Made by a program: the position numbers and the translations under genes
In this document: positions 1 through 11,989 of the stretch, piece by piece
How the letters are laid out: every line of letters begins with the position of its first letter
Numbering within the stretch: the stretch's first letter is position 1
Assembly (NCBI RefSeq): GCF_044466355.1
Contig: NZ_JBITMQ010000030.1
Coordinates: forward strand, 1 to 50,740
Direction of reading: 5' to 3'
Origin: Actinophytocola sp044466355
GTDB lineage: Bacteria; Actinomycetota; Actinomycetes; Mycobacteriales; Pseudonocardiaceae
Length of the DNA stretch: 50,740 nt
The notes under the pieces: generated by a model
What the model was told of the DNA's origin: nothing
Database searches by the model: none
Seen by the model: the letters and a program-made list of their open reading frames with translations, nothing else

Positions 1-1
1 G

Positions 2-55
2 AACAGCTACAAGGCCACCATCAGCATCAACATCACCACCCCAGCCGACCCTTGA
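2..55 (+). CDS. C-terminal end of a truncated upstream protein (possible)
   Basis: An open frame enters from the left edge and ends at TGA 53-55. It reads as 17 residues rich in Thr, Ile and Asn (ending ITTPADP). The alternating small and beta-branched residues would fit the last strand of a beta-sandwich domain of an exported protein, but 17 residues are too few to assign a family. It would converge on the minus-strand genes that follow. It could equally be chance. Confidence 0.3.
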   Translation, partial: NSYKATISINITTPADP

Positions 56-91
56 CAGCCCAACCCACGCCCTAACTGAACGGCATTGGGA

Positions 92-337
92 CTAGTTCTC
101 CTTGTCGTCCGGGGACGGCGTGGGGGCCTGGCGTTCGTAGGCCTGCTGGATCTCGATCTGCGGCTCGTGGGCGGCCGGGTGCCAGATCTCGTCGATCACG
201 CTCATGCTCGCGCTCAACGCGGCGCTGCCCACGCGGCGGCGCCGCATCCGCGCCGCACCGCGGAACAGTCCCCAGCACACGAGCGCGGTCACGCCCGCGA
301 CGAGCAGGAACGGCAACAGGACGGCCACGCCGTCCAC
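92..337 (-). CDS. Small single-span membrane protein downstream of LigD-pol
   Basis: 81 residues from a GTG start whose first base is one nucleotide after the TAA of the polymerase gene, so the two are almost certainly co-translated. The first 25 residues form one hydrophobic helix (DGVAVLLPFLLVAGVTALVC), followed by a basic patch (RMRRRR) expected to sit in the cytoplasm. An acidic, Pro-containing tail rich in Glu/Gln ends in DDKEN. No catalytic motif is visible and I do not recognise a family. Longer readings upstream run through the polymerase gene in another frame and were discarded. The function is unknown; the link to the polymerase rests only on position. Confidence 0.65.
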   Translation of the reverse strand: MDGVAVLLPFLLVAGVTALVCWGLFRGAARMRRRRVGSAALSASMSVIDEIWHPAAHEPQIEIQQAYERQAPTPSPDDKEN

Positions 338-338
338 G

Positions 339-1325
339 TTACTCTGGCTCGTTCTCCTGAGCGGCCTTCTCCGCGGCCCGCTTGCGGCGCTTGCCTTCGT
401 GCATCGCCACGACACGGGCCACCGGGATCTCGTGGCCCTCGGCGACCAGGTCCGCGGGCAGTTCCTGCGGTGCGGGCAACGCGTCCGCCCACGGGTTCTT
501 CTCGCCGAGCAGCGCGGCCGCGTTGCGGATCGTGAAGTCGCGCGGTGACACGTTCTCGATCTCGTCCCACGGCACCGGGAACGACACCGTCGCACCCGGC
601 CGGATCCGCGGGCTGAACGCGGCCACCACGGTCGCACCACCCGCCCGGGTCGAGTCCACGAACACCTTCCCGCCGCGGTCGGCCTTGATGTACGCGGTCG
701 TCGCGAGATCCGGGTCGATGCGTTCGGCACGCGCGGCGATGGCACGGGTCGCGGCCGCCGCGTCGGGCATCTCGACGTCGGTCGAGATCGGCACGAACAC
801 GTGCACGCCCTTGGCGCCGCTGGTCTTCACCGCACCGTCGAGCCCGAGGTCGCGCAGCGCCTGCCGCACCAGCAACGCCGCCCGCACGGCCACACCGAAC
901 GTGTCGTCACCCTCCGGCGGGTCGAGGTCCAGCACCAGGTGCGTCGCGCGGTCGAGCGCGGGCACCCGCCCCAGCGTCGGGTGGTACTCGACCGCGCGCT
1001 GGTTCGCGAACCAGACCAGCGTCCTGCGGTCGTCGCACAGCGCGTACCGCACCTGCCGCTGCGACGACTCCGCCCAGTGCGACGTGGTCGCCACCCACTC
1101 CGGCGTGTACTTCGGGACGTTCTTCTGCATGAACGGGTCCTGCCCCGGCCGCACCCGCACCACCGACAGCGGGCGCTGTTCGAGCTCCGGCAACAGTCGG
1201 GTGTGGACCGCGTCGAGGTAGGTGACCAGGTCCCGCTTGGTGGCGTCCGCGCCCTCGAACAGCGGTTGGTCGAGGTTGGTGAGCGGGACGTCGGCCAACG
1301 ACTCCGTACTCTTCGCGGCTCCCAT
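339..1325 (-). CDS. LigD-type DNA primase-polymerase (PolDom), stand-alone
   Basis: 328 residues matching the polymerase domain of bacterial non-homologous end joining ligase D, an archaeo-eukaryotic primase fold that fills gaps at double-strand breaks with a preference for ribonucleotides. Visible motifs are the metal-binding DLDPP (133-137), the nucleotide-binding SGAKGVHV (169-176) and a third acidic residue in VFVDST (D224). The length equals one PolDom, so no ligase or nuclease domain is fused. Neither Ku nor an ATP-dependent ligase is visible nearby, so the partners must be encoded elsewhere. ATG start. A basic/acidic tail (KRRKRAAEKAAQENEPE) follows the domain. It is transcribed divergently from the membrane protein at 1370, with 44 bp between starts. 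Confidence 0.88.
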   Translation of the reverse strand: MGAAKSTESLADVPLTNLDQPLFEGADATKRDLVTYLDAVHTRLLPELEQRPLSVVRVRPGQDPFMQKNVPKYTPEWVATTSHWAESSQRQVRYALCDDRRTLVWFANQRAVEYHPTLGRVPALDRATHLVLDLDPPEGDDTFGVAVRAALLVRQALRDLGLDGAVKTSGAKGVHVFVPISTDVEMPDAAAATRAIAARAERIDPDLATTAYIKADRGGKVFVDSTRAGGATVVAAFSPRIRPGATVSFPVPWDEIENVSPRDFTIRNAAALLGEKNPWADALPAPQELPADLVAEGHEIPVARVVAMHEGKRRKRAAEKAAQENEPE

Positions 1326-1369
1326 GCGGCTCCTCTTGTCATCCGGTGATCTGCGGGTACGGTGCCCGC

Positions 1370-2290
1370 ATGTCCCGACCAGGAGGACCTTACCCAGACG
1401 AGCAGTACCCGCGCGGGTACCAGCGGCAGCCGCAGGGCTACCCGCAGGACGACTACCAGCGCGGATACCCGCCCCCGCCCGGCTATGACCAGGGCTATGA
1501 CCAGCCCTACGGCGGGAGCTACGAGCGGGGTGGTGGCTACCCCGACCAGGGCCAGCGCGGTTACGGCGGCTACTCCGAACCCCAGCGCGGCTACGGCGAC
1601 GCGCCGGTGTCCCGGCAGGCGCCCCAGCGTCCCGCCCCCGAACGTTCCGCGCCGCCGCCGGAGCCGGAGGACGGCGGGTTCCGGCTGCCCGGGCTCGGTC
1701 TGCTGCTCAGCCTCATCGGGCTCGTCGTGCAGATCGTGTGCTTCACCGTGCTGCCGTGGGTGAACGCGCCGGGCAACAAGGACTCGCAGGCGCTGCCCGC
1801 CATCTGGGACCTCGCCACGAACTTCGACGCGCACGGGTTCGCGGGCGCGTACGTCGTGCTGTTCAGCTACCCGCTCGCCGTGCTCGGCATCCTGCTGTCG
1901 CTGGTCGCGGTGCTGGAGTCGGTGGCGATGAAGGTGATCTGGGCGGTGCTCGCGATCATCGGCATCGCCGTGCTGGGCCTGCGGTTCGGCCCGCTCGGCG
2001 ACCTGTTCTCCGGTGGGTCGGTCGAGTTCTCCCGCAAGGAGGTCACGTTCGCGGTCATCGCCCTCGGTGCGCTGGTCGTGGTGATCTTCATGCTCAAGAT
2101 GGCGATGTCCACGTTCCGCCGCCTCGCCGGGCTGGTGCTGCTGGTGATCGCGGGCGTGCACGTGTACGCGGTGTCGGACCTGACCGACGGGTTCGGCTTC
2201 GAGGACGTGCAACTGGGCGCGTACGGCCCTGCGCTCGGGTACGTGCTGGCGTCGGCCGCGGCGTTCATCGGCCCGCGGCGGATCGCGTGA
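1370..2290 (+). CDS. Multi-pass membrane protein with Pro/Tyr/Gln/Gly-rich N-terminus
   Basis: 306 residues from ATG 1370; an in-frame GTG at 1346 would add eight poorly coding residues. The first 110 residues are a low-complexity cytosolic stretch of repeated Gly-Tyr, Pro-Gln and Tyr-Asp units (for example YDQGYDQPYGG). Six hydrophobic segments then follow at about 118-142, 165-192, 196-215, 232-253, 258-276 and 285-300. There is no obvious Shine-Dalgarno before ATG 1370, so the mRNA may be leaderless. Such N-termini occur in actinobacterial envelope and septal proteins, but no specific family is recognised. The stop overlaps the GTG start of the SDR gene (GTGA), indicating coupled translation. 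Confidence 0.75.
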   Translation: MSRPGGPYPDEQYPRGYQRQPQGYPQDDYQRGYPPPPGYDQGYDQPYGGSYERGGGYPDQGQRGYGGYSEPQRGYGDAPVSRQAPQRPAPERSAPPPEPEDGGFRLPGLGLLLSLIGLVVQIVCFTVLPWVNAPGNKDSQALPAIWDLATNFDAHGFAGAYVVLFSYPLAVLGILLSLVAVLESVAMKVIWAVLAIIGIAVLGLRFGPLGDLFSGGSVEFSRKEVTFAVIALGALVVVIFMLKMAMSTFRRLAGLVLLVIAGVHVYAVSDLTDGFGFEDVQLGAYGPALGYVLASAAAFIGPRRIA

Positions 2291-3018
2291 GGATCGCGGT
2301 CGTCACCGGCGGTGGTTCCGGCCTCGGCCGGGCCATCGCCCTGCGGCTCGCGGACGCGGACTACCACGTGGTGGTCGCGGGCCGCACCGAGGAGACGCTG
2401 CGGGAGACCGCACGGGAGATCGACGGCACCGCGATCGTCACCGACGTGTCCTCGTACGAGTCGGTGACCGCGCTGTTCGAGGCCGTCGACGACCGCTGGG
2501 GCCGCCTCGACCTGCTGGTCAACAACGCGGGCACGTTCGGCCGGGGCGGCCCGGTCGCCGACGTGGACCCCGCCGACTGGCAGGCGGTCGTCGACACGAA
2601 CCTGACCGGCTCGTTCCACTGCGCGCAGGCCGCGTTCCGCCTGATGTCCACACAGGACCCGCGCGGCGGCCGCATCATCAACAACGGCTCCATCTCCGCC
2701 CACAGCCCCCGCCCACACGCGGTCGCGTACACGGCGACGAAGCACGCGCTCACCGGCCTGACGAAGCAACTGTCCCTGGAGGGCCGCGCCTACGACATCG
2801 CGTGCGGCCAGATCGACATCGGCAACGCGGCATCGCCCATGACCGCGGCCATGGGCAAGGGCACCCTGCAGGCGGACGGCTCGGTCCGCCCGGAACCCAC
2901 CATGGCCCCGTCCCACGTGGCGGACGCCGTCCTGCACATGGCGGAACTCCCACTGAGCGCGAACATCCAGTTCATGACGGTAATGGCCACGAACATGCCC
3001 TACATAGGCCGAGGCTAA
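2287..3018 (+). CDS. Short-chain dehydrogenase/reductase (SDR)
   Basis: 243 residues beginning at GTG 2287, which overlaps the preceding TGA by 4 bp. It shows the classical SDR layout: nucleotide-binding TGGGSGLG (7-14), NNAG (79-82), catalytic Ser135 and the YxxxK pair Tyr148/Lys152. Arg33 after the second beta strand (AGR) suggests NADP(H) preference; this is inference. The length is normal for a classical SDR. The substrate cannot be read from the sequence. Coupling to the membrane-protein gene implies co-expression, not necessarily a shared pathway. The gene runs into the large inverted repeat array immediately after its stop. Confidence 0.88.
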   Translation: MRIAVVTGGGSGLGRAIALRLADADYHVVVAGRTEETLRETAREIDGTAIVTDVSSYESVTALFEAVDDRWGRLDLLVNNAGTFGRGGPVADVDPADWQAVVDTNLTGSFHCAQAAFRLMSTQDPRGGRIINNGSISAHSPRPHAVAYTATKHALTGLTKQLSLEGRAYDIACGQIDIGNAASPMTAAMGKGTLQADGSVRPEPTMAPSHVADAVLHMAELPLSANIQFMTVMATNMPYIGRG

Positions 3019-3020
3019 CC

Positions 3021-3302
3021 CGCGAGTCACGCCCCAGAACACCGCGAGTCACGCGCTCAAACACGGCGAGTCGCGCGCCAGAACACCGCGAGTCGCGTTC
3101 TCGAACACAGCGAGTCGCGCTCCCGCGCATACCGAGTTGTGCGTTTCGTGCGCATCGGCCGTGTAGGACCTGCACGAAACCGACAACTCGATGTGTCTGA
3201 GAGCGCGACTCGCGGTGTTGGAGAGCGCGACTCGCGGTGTTGGAGAGCGCGACTCGCGGTGTTGGAGAGCGCGACTCGCGGTGTTGGAGAGCGCGACTCG
3301 CG
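3021..3302. repeat. 282-bp inverted array of 22-bp tandem repeats between convergent genes
   Basis: Five 22-bp units with the core GCGAGTCGCG start at 3021, 3043, 3065, 3087 and 3109. Five more units in the opposite orientation start at 3199, 3221, 3243, 3265 and 3287. Between them is an inner stem 3133-3151 / 3172-3190 (17 of 19 pairs) around a 20-nt loop. The two arms are in perfect register about an axis at 3161.5, so the whole block can fold into one hairpin of roughly 130 bp per arm. The right-arm units are almost identical to each other; the left-arm units differ from one another at several positions. It lies 2 bp after the SDR stop and 3 bp before the fucosidase stop, so bidirectional termination is a plausible role. 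Confidence 0.9.
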
Positions 3303-3305
3303 GGG

Positions 3306-6300
3306 TTAGTCGAAGGCTTTGGTGTGCCAGGTTGGGATTTCTTCTTGTGTCAGGGCTTCTGGGAGGATGGCTGCTCGGTCTACTGCGCCGGTCAGGCGCT
3401 GGCCGCCGTTCTGGTCGGCGGCGAAGCGGAGCTGGCGGGTGGCGCAGCCGTTGATGCCGTCGTCCGGGACACGGCCGCCGCCGATGCGGGTGCCGTCCGC
3501 GTAGACGGTCAGCTCACCGCTGTCGGCCATCACCACCACCAGGTCCACATATCGACCTGTCGGCACCACCGCGTTCGTCGTCACGTTCTGGCCGGAGCCG
3601 ATGAACCGCACCTGGTTGGACGGGGTCAGGTCGATCAGCACCCCGTCCGTGCCGGGGTCGCCGCTGGGTTGGAAGTCGAACAGCCGCCGGTACGAACCCG
3701 CCCCGTCGACCTTCACCTCCGCCGCGAACGTCGCCTCCTTCAGGAACCCGAGCGACGTGTCGGCCGTGCGCAGGAACGTCGACCCGCCCAGCACCAGGCC
3801 CGATCCGGACGGCGCCGTCGGGTCGTAGGCCGCGGCGCCGTCGACGGTCGCGTCCCGGTTGTTCGGCGACACGTCGGCCACCACAGAACCCGAACTCGGG
3901 TCCCATGCCACCACCGTGCCGGTCGCCGGGGCGCACGGCGGCAGCGGTTCGATCCGCACGCTCGTCAACCCGGTGTTCCGCCACCCGTTCCCGGCGAGCA
4001 CGGCCGTCAACCGCGCCTGGTCGGACTCCCCTGCCACGGGTGTCACCTGGAACGTGTAGGACCGTGACTGTCCACTCGGGAGTGTCGCAAACGCTTGCGA
4101 CGCCGGTGTGGCGCTCCAGCCCTGCGGCACCTGCAGCGACAGCGTCCCCGCTGGCACCTCGGGTCCGCGCGACGTCACGGTCACCCGCGCGTCGAACGGC
4201 GTCCGGTCCACCACCTGCTCGGGCGCCGCGACCGTCACCGACACCGCCGACGTGGCCACGTACGTGTGCCCGGCGACCGCGGCGAACGAGACCTCGCCGC
4301 CAGTGCGCTGGTGCCGCACCGGCTTGCGGGTCTGCTGGTCCACGATCTGGTACCGGCCGTCGAACATCGCGCTCGACACCCGCAACGGACCGCTCGCGCC
4401 GGCGTGCAACGCGATCCGCGTCGGCACACCGCCGGTCCAGTCGGTGTCGACCGTGACGTCGCCGCGGGCACGCAGCCCCTGCACCGACCCGGTCTCCCAG
4501 AAGTCCGGCAGCGCGGGCAGCACGTCCACGACGCCGCGCTGGCTCTGCACCAGCATCTCCGCGATGCCCGCCGTGGCACCGAAGTTGCCGTCGATCTGGA
4601 ACGGCGGGTGCGTGTCCCACAGGTTGTCGAGCGTGCTGGTCTTCAGCAGTTCCGACAGCATCGTGTGCGAGTGGTTGCCGTCCAGCAGCCGCGCCCAGAA
4701 GTTGATCTTCCAGGCCTTGCTCCAGCCGGTGCCACCGTCACCGCGCGCGGTCAGCGAGGTGCGTGCCGCCTCAACCAAAGCAGGGTCGTCCTGCGGCGTG
4801 ATCTGACGGCCGGGGTGCAGCGCGAACAGGTGCGACACGTGCCGGTGCTGGTTGTTGGGGTCGTCCCAGTCGGATTTCCACTCCTGCAGCTGACCCCAAC
4901 GGCCGACCCGCAGGCCAGGGTCGAGCCTGCCGAGGTAGCCGCGCACCTCGTTCGCGAACCCGTTGTCGCCCAACGTGGTCGCCGCCTCCGCCGCGTTGGT
5001 GAACAGGTCCCACACGATCTGCTGCGACATCGACGTGCCTGCCGAGAACGGTCCCTGCTCCGGCGAGAAGCTCGGCGACACGACCAGCTTGCCGTCGCGC
5101 GGGTCGGCCACCAGCTCGTCGAACCAGAACCGCGACAGCGACTTCAGCATCGGGTACGCGCGCTCCCGCAGGAACGTCACGTCGCGGGTGAACAGGTAGT
5201 GCTCGTAGTAGTGCTGCGCGAGCCACGCACCAGCCTCGGGGAACCAGAACGAGGTCGCCCAGTTGTGCACACCGGTGAACCCGAACGGAGTGGTCTCGTT
5301 GTGCACCACCCACCCGCGGTTGCCGAACATCTCCCGCGCGGTCCTCGTGCCCGGCGGCACCATCGAGTCCACGTAGTCGAAGAACGGTTCGGTGGTCTCG
5401 GACAGGTTCGTGGTCTCGGCGGGCCAGTAGTTCATCTGCAGGTTGATGTTCACGTGGTAGTCCGCGCTCCACGGCGGCGACGTGGAGTTGTTCCACACGC
5501 CCTGCAGGTTCGCGGGCAGCGACCCCTCCCGCGACGAGGAGATCAGCAGGTAGCGGCCGTACTGGAAGTACAGGACCTCCAGGGCTTTCCTCGTCGCGGC
5601 CGGGGTGCCCGCGTCGCGGTAGGCACGCAGCAGGTCGTCGGTCGGGATGTCCGGCATCCGCTGACCGATGTCGAGGCGCACCCGGTCGAACAGGTGCCGG
5701 TAGTCGGTGACGTGCGCGGATCGCAGGGCAGCGAACGGTTTCCGCGCCGCCGCGTCGACCCGGCTCGTGACCGCGGCGTGCGGGTCTGCCGTGCGGTAGG
5801 TCGGGTAGGCCATCGAGTAGTTCGTGCCCGCGGCGAGGACCAGCGTCACCACGTCGGCTCCCGACACGGTGACCGTGCCGTTGCTGTTGTCGGTGCGCGA
5901 CCCACCCTCGTTGAGCACCCGCACCTGCGACTCGAACCGCATGCCGTTGTCGTTGAGGTTGCCGGAGAACGTGATCCGGCCGCCCTGCGCGGTGAACCGC
6001 TTCGACCGGTTGTCCGGCGCGGTGATCCCGGCGGTGAAGCTGATCTTCCCCGGCTCGCTCGCGGTCAGCCGGGCGACGATCACGTCGTCGGCGGCGGAGG
6101 CGAAGTACTCGCGGTGGTATGTCACGCCGCCGGACGCGTAGGTGACGCCGGCGACCGCCTCGGCGATGTCCAGGCCGCGCCGGTAGTTCGTGACCGACGG
6201 CGGGTCCTGCGGTTGTGTGAGCCGGAGGTCGCCGAAGGTCTGGTACGCGCCGAACCCGGTCTTCGGCTGCCCGAGCACCCCGGCGACGTAGGTCGGGTCG

Positions 6301-6671
6301 ACCTGCCCCTCGGCGTTGATCCTGTTCTGCACGTCGGCGATCGCGGTGGGCCGCGGTTCGCGCCAGTCACCGAAGTCGTAGCCGGGTGATCCCGGACCGC
6401 CCGTCCACAGCGACTTCTCGTTGAACTGCAACAACTCGTCCCGGACGCCGCCGAACACGCTCATGCCGAGCGCGCCGTTGCCGATGGGCAGCGACTTCGA
6501 CTCCCAGTCGGTGGCGGGCTCGTCGTACCAGAGGGTCATGGCCGGGTCGCGGGGTTTGTGCGCCGGTGGCGCGCCCGACGCGGGGCCTGGCGTCACCACC
6601 GCCACCGACAGGGCGGTCGCGGCGGCGGCCGCGACCGCAAGGAACCGGGACGCTCTTCGTTGAACGCGCAT
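3306..6671 (-). CDS. Secreted GH95 alpha-L-fucosidase with NEW3 and LamG-like modules
   Basis: 1121 residues. The N-terminal signal peptide has a basic start (MRVQRRASRF), a hydrophobic Ala/Val core and likely cleavage near ASG-AP at 33. The GH95 catalytic region spans about 43-810 and includes LPIGNG (61-66), the N408-x-N410 pair in NINLQMNYW, a candidate acid Glu538 in SPSFSPEQG, and Asp694 in QIDGNFG. Family knowledge: GH95 is inverting and uses two Asn plus an Asp to activate water. An NPCBM-associated NEW3-type domain (about 820-905) and a LamG/concanavalin-like carbohydrate-binding module (about 925-1115) follow. It probably releases fucose from plant or host glycans outside the cell. 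GH95 also contains alpha-L-galactosidases, so substrate identity is inference. It is monocistronic, with its own promoter and operator upstream. Confidence 0.92.
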   Translation of the reverse strand: MRVQRRASRFLAVAAAAATALSVAVVTPGPASGAPPAHKPRDPAMTLWYDEPATDWESKSLPIGNGALGMSVFGGVRDELLQFNEKSLWTGGPGSPGYDFGDWREPRPTAIADVQNRINAEGQVDPTYVAGVLGQPKTGFGAYQTFGDLRLTQPQDPPSVTNYRRGLDIAEAVAGVTYASGGVTYHREYFASAADDVIVARLTASEPGKISFTAGITAPDNRSKRFTAQGGRITFSGNLNDNGMRFESQVRVLNEGGSRTDNSNGTVTVSGADVVTLVLAAGTNYSMAYPTYRTADPHAAVTSRVDAAARKPFAALRSAHVTDYRHLFDRVRLDIGQRMPDIPTDDLLRAYRDAGTPAATRKALEVLYFQYGRYLLISSSREGSLPANLQGVWNNSTSPPWSADYHVNINLQMNYWPAETTNLSETTEPFFDYVDSMVPPGTRTAREMFGNRGWVVHNETTPFGFTGVHNWATSFWFPEAGAWLAQHYYEHYLFTRDVTFLRERAYPMLKSLSRFWFDELVADPRDGKLVVSPSFSPEQGPFSAGTSMSQQIVWDLFTNAAEAATTLGDNGFANEVRGYLGRLDPGLRVGRWGQLQEWKSDWDDPNNQHRHVSHLFALHPGRQITPQDDPALVEAARTSLTARGDGGTGWSKAWKINFWARLLDGNHSHTMLSELLKTSTLDNLWDTHPPFQIDGNFGATAGIAEMLVQSQRGVVDVLPALPDFWETGSVQGLRARGDVTVDTDWTGGVPTRIALHAGASGPLRVSSAMFDGRYQIVDQQTRKPVRHQRTGGEVSFAAVAGHTYVATSAVSVTVAAPEQVVDRTPFDARVTVTSRGPEVPAGTLSLQVPQGWSATPASQAFATLPSGQSRSYTFQVTPVAGESDQARLTAVLAGNGWRNTGLTSVRIEPLPPCAPATGTVVAWDPSSGSVVADVSPNNRDATVDGAAAYDPTAPSGSGLVLGGSTFLRTADTSLGFLKEATFAAEVKVDGAGSYRRLFDFQPSGDPGTDGVLIDLTPSNQVRFIGSGQNVTTNAVVPTGRYVDLVVVMADSGELTVYADGTRIGGGRVPDDGINGCATRQLRFAADQNGGQRLTGAVDRAAILPEALTQEEIPTWHTKAFD

Positions 6672-6711
6672 GTTTGCTCATCCCTCGCTGTCGCCGATCG
6701 ACCCTTCGCAG

Positions 6712-6739
6712 GTTAGAGATCGGATGTATTTCGCGTCAA
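6712..6739 (-). promoter_or_regulatory. Candidate promoter of the GH95 gene
   Basis: Reading the minus strand, TTGACG (6739-6734) is followed after 16 bp by TCTAAC (6717-6712), a fair match to actinobacterial sigma-70 elements. Transcription would start near 6705 and give a leader of about 35 nt before the ATG at 6671. A perfect inverted repeat lies just upstream of the -35. Confidence 0.45.
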
Positions 6740-6748
6740 GCACGCAAA

Positions 6749-6779
6749 ATCGCGCAAGCCTTGCAGATACTTGCGCGAT
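6749..6779. promoter_or_regulatory. Putative operator: 10-bp perfect inverted repeat, 11-bp spacer
   Basis: ATCGCGCAAG (6749-6758) and CTTGCGCGAT (6770-6779) are perfect reverse complements separated by 11 bp, so equivalent half-site positions are two helical turns apart. It begins 10 bp upstream of the GH95 -35 element. A second small palindrome, GATAGG-T-CCTATC (6777-6789), abuts it. The position fits an activator site for the fucosidase gene or a shared site with the divergent gene at 6878. No regulator gene is adjacent, so it would act in trans. Confidence 0.5.
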
Positions 6780-6877
6780 AGGTCCTATCTCTGCTGGTGA
6801 CCCCGGTACAGCGCCCTGTCACGACCGTGGTACTCATCGCGATAACCGGACGAGCGAACCACGAAATCGGGGGACAC

Positions 6878-8174
6878 ATGGCGATCGACGTCTCGGCCAT
6901 CTCGAAACTGACCGACGCGGTGGAGGCACTGCGCGGGTTCGTGACGAAGGCGGCGGGCGCGGACGAGAAGGAGGAGGCACCGCGCGGCGCGGTGCCCGAG
7001 AACGCCGCCGCCGCACAGATGGCGCGCCACGCCCGCCAGAGCTACCAGAAGACCGCGCGCTGGATGCTCGCCGCGTTCGCCGCGGTCGGCGTGCTGATCT
7101 TCGGCTCCCTCCCCTTCGCCGCGATCGCCGACGTCGAAGTGCGGTGGCCGTCCGCCCTCTGGCTGGTCGGCGGGCTGGTGCTCGCGGTCGCCGGCATCGT
7201 GAGCGCGGTCGTCGCCGTGTCGATGGTGAGCGAGCCCGAGGACGCGAGCCTCGGCGAACTGGACTCCGACCTGCGCGCCATCCAGAAGACCGACGACAAG
7301 GGCTACGTGTTCGTCAAGGGCAGGCCGGTGATCACCGTCAGCAAGCTGCGTGCCTGGTGGAACCCGCGGCTCGCCTGCCGCATCGAGCTGGCGAACATCC
7401 TGCACGGCCCCGAGTCCTCGGCACACCTCGGCCCGAACCTGGCAAGCGAGGAGCGCCAGGCATCGGTCACGAGCCTCATCCGACGGCTCGGCGACCTGGA
7501 GTCCCAGCACGCGAAACTGGCGCCGACGGTCGCGAACCTGTCCGTGTCCGTCGCCTCGTACGAGAGGCGGATCGAGGACCTCGGGAAGCTGCTGACCGAG
7601 CTGCGGGCGCGCCGCGCCGAGGACCCCTCCGTCGACAAGGAGATCGGCACGACGTCCGCCATGTACACGGCCGCGGCGACAAAGCTCGACTCCGACCGCG
7701 CCGCGCTGACCACGAAGCAGAAGGAACTCGCCGAGGTCGACGACCAGCTGAAGCTCTACCAGGACCACCGCATGCTGGTGCTGGCCGAGTCCGGCGTCAT
7801 GCAGCTGCGTGGCCGGTTCCGCCTGGCGCGACGAGTCATGGCGATCGCCGCCGTGCTCACGTTGTTCGGCGGCACCGGCTACGCGCTGGCCCTGCCGGGC
7901 GCGACGGCGTCGAAGGACGAGAAGCCCCCGGCAGCCGCACCGGCCCCCAAACCAGCGCCCGCCCCGGCGTTCGCGACCGGTCTCGCCGCGACCGTGACCA
8001 TCCACGAAGGCACCGCCGCGGCGGCGGAACTGCCGCGCGAGTGCGTCGACCGCCCGCTGACCGCCGTCTGGGTCGGCGACAGCCGCGTGCCGCCGACCGT
8101 CGGCCCGTTCACGGTGCTGATCACCGACGCCGCGTGCACCGGCGAGGTGCGCGTGGCACGCGGCGAGGGGACGT

Positions 8175-8191
<17 letters not shown>
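6878..8191 (+). CDS. Unknown membrane protein with long coiled coil and exported C-terminal domain
   Basis: 437 residues from ATG 6878, which has a GGGGGA ribosome-binding site. Layout: cytosolic N-terminus; two membrane helices at about 62-84 and 92-117; a soluble region with a predicted coiled coil at about 190-297 (heptad-rich, repeated RRLGDLESQ/DRAALTTKQKEL-type segments); and a third helix at about 318-340. A Pro/Ala/Lys linker (345-370) and a small C-terminal domain with two Cys (in RECVDRPL and DAACTGE) that could form a disulfide complete the protein. With three helices the coiled coil and the C-terminal domain would lie on opposite sides of the membrane. I do not recognise the family. 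The last 17 bp overlap the end of convergent parC. Confidence 0.8.
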
Positions 8192-11972
<3,781 letters not shown>

Positions 11973-11989
11973 TTACCTGTTGCTCTCTC

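Noticed and set aside
3199..3302. Regular 22-bp repeats resembling a CRISPR array
   Set aside because: The units are directly adjacent with no spacers, are mirrored in the other arm, and no cas genes are present.
2972..3454. Arg/Ser-rich open frames across the repeat block
   Set aside because: They merely translate the 22-bp units (22 is not a multiple of 3, so frames rotate) and have no ribosome sites.
4095..6389. Long open frame of over 700 codons antisense to the fucosidase gene
   Set aside because: Composition is Arg/His/Val-rich as expected for a shadow of high-GC coding DNA; the opposite strand has clear GH95 motifs.
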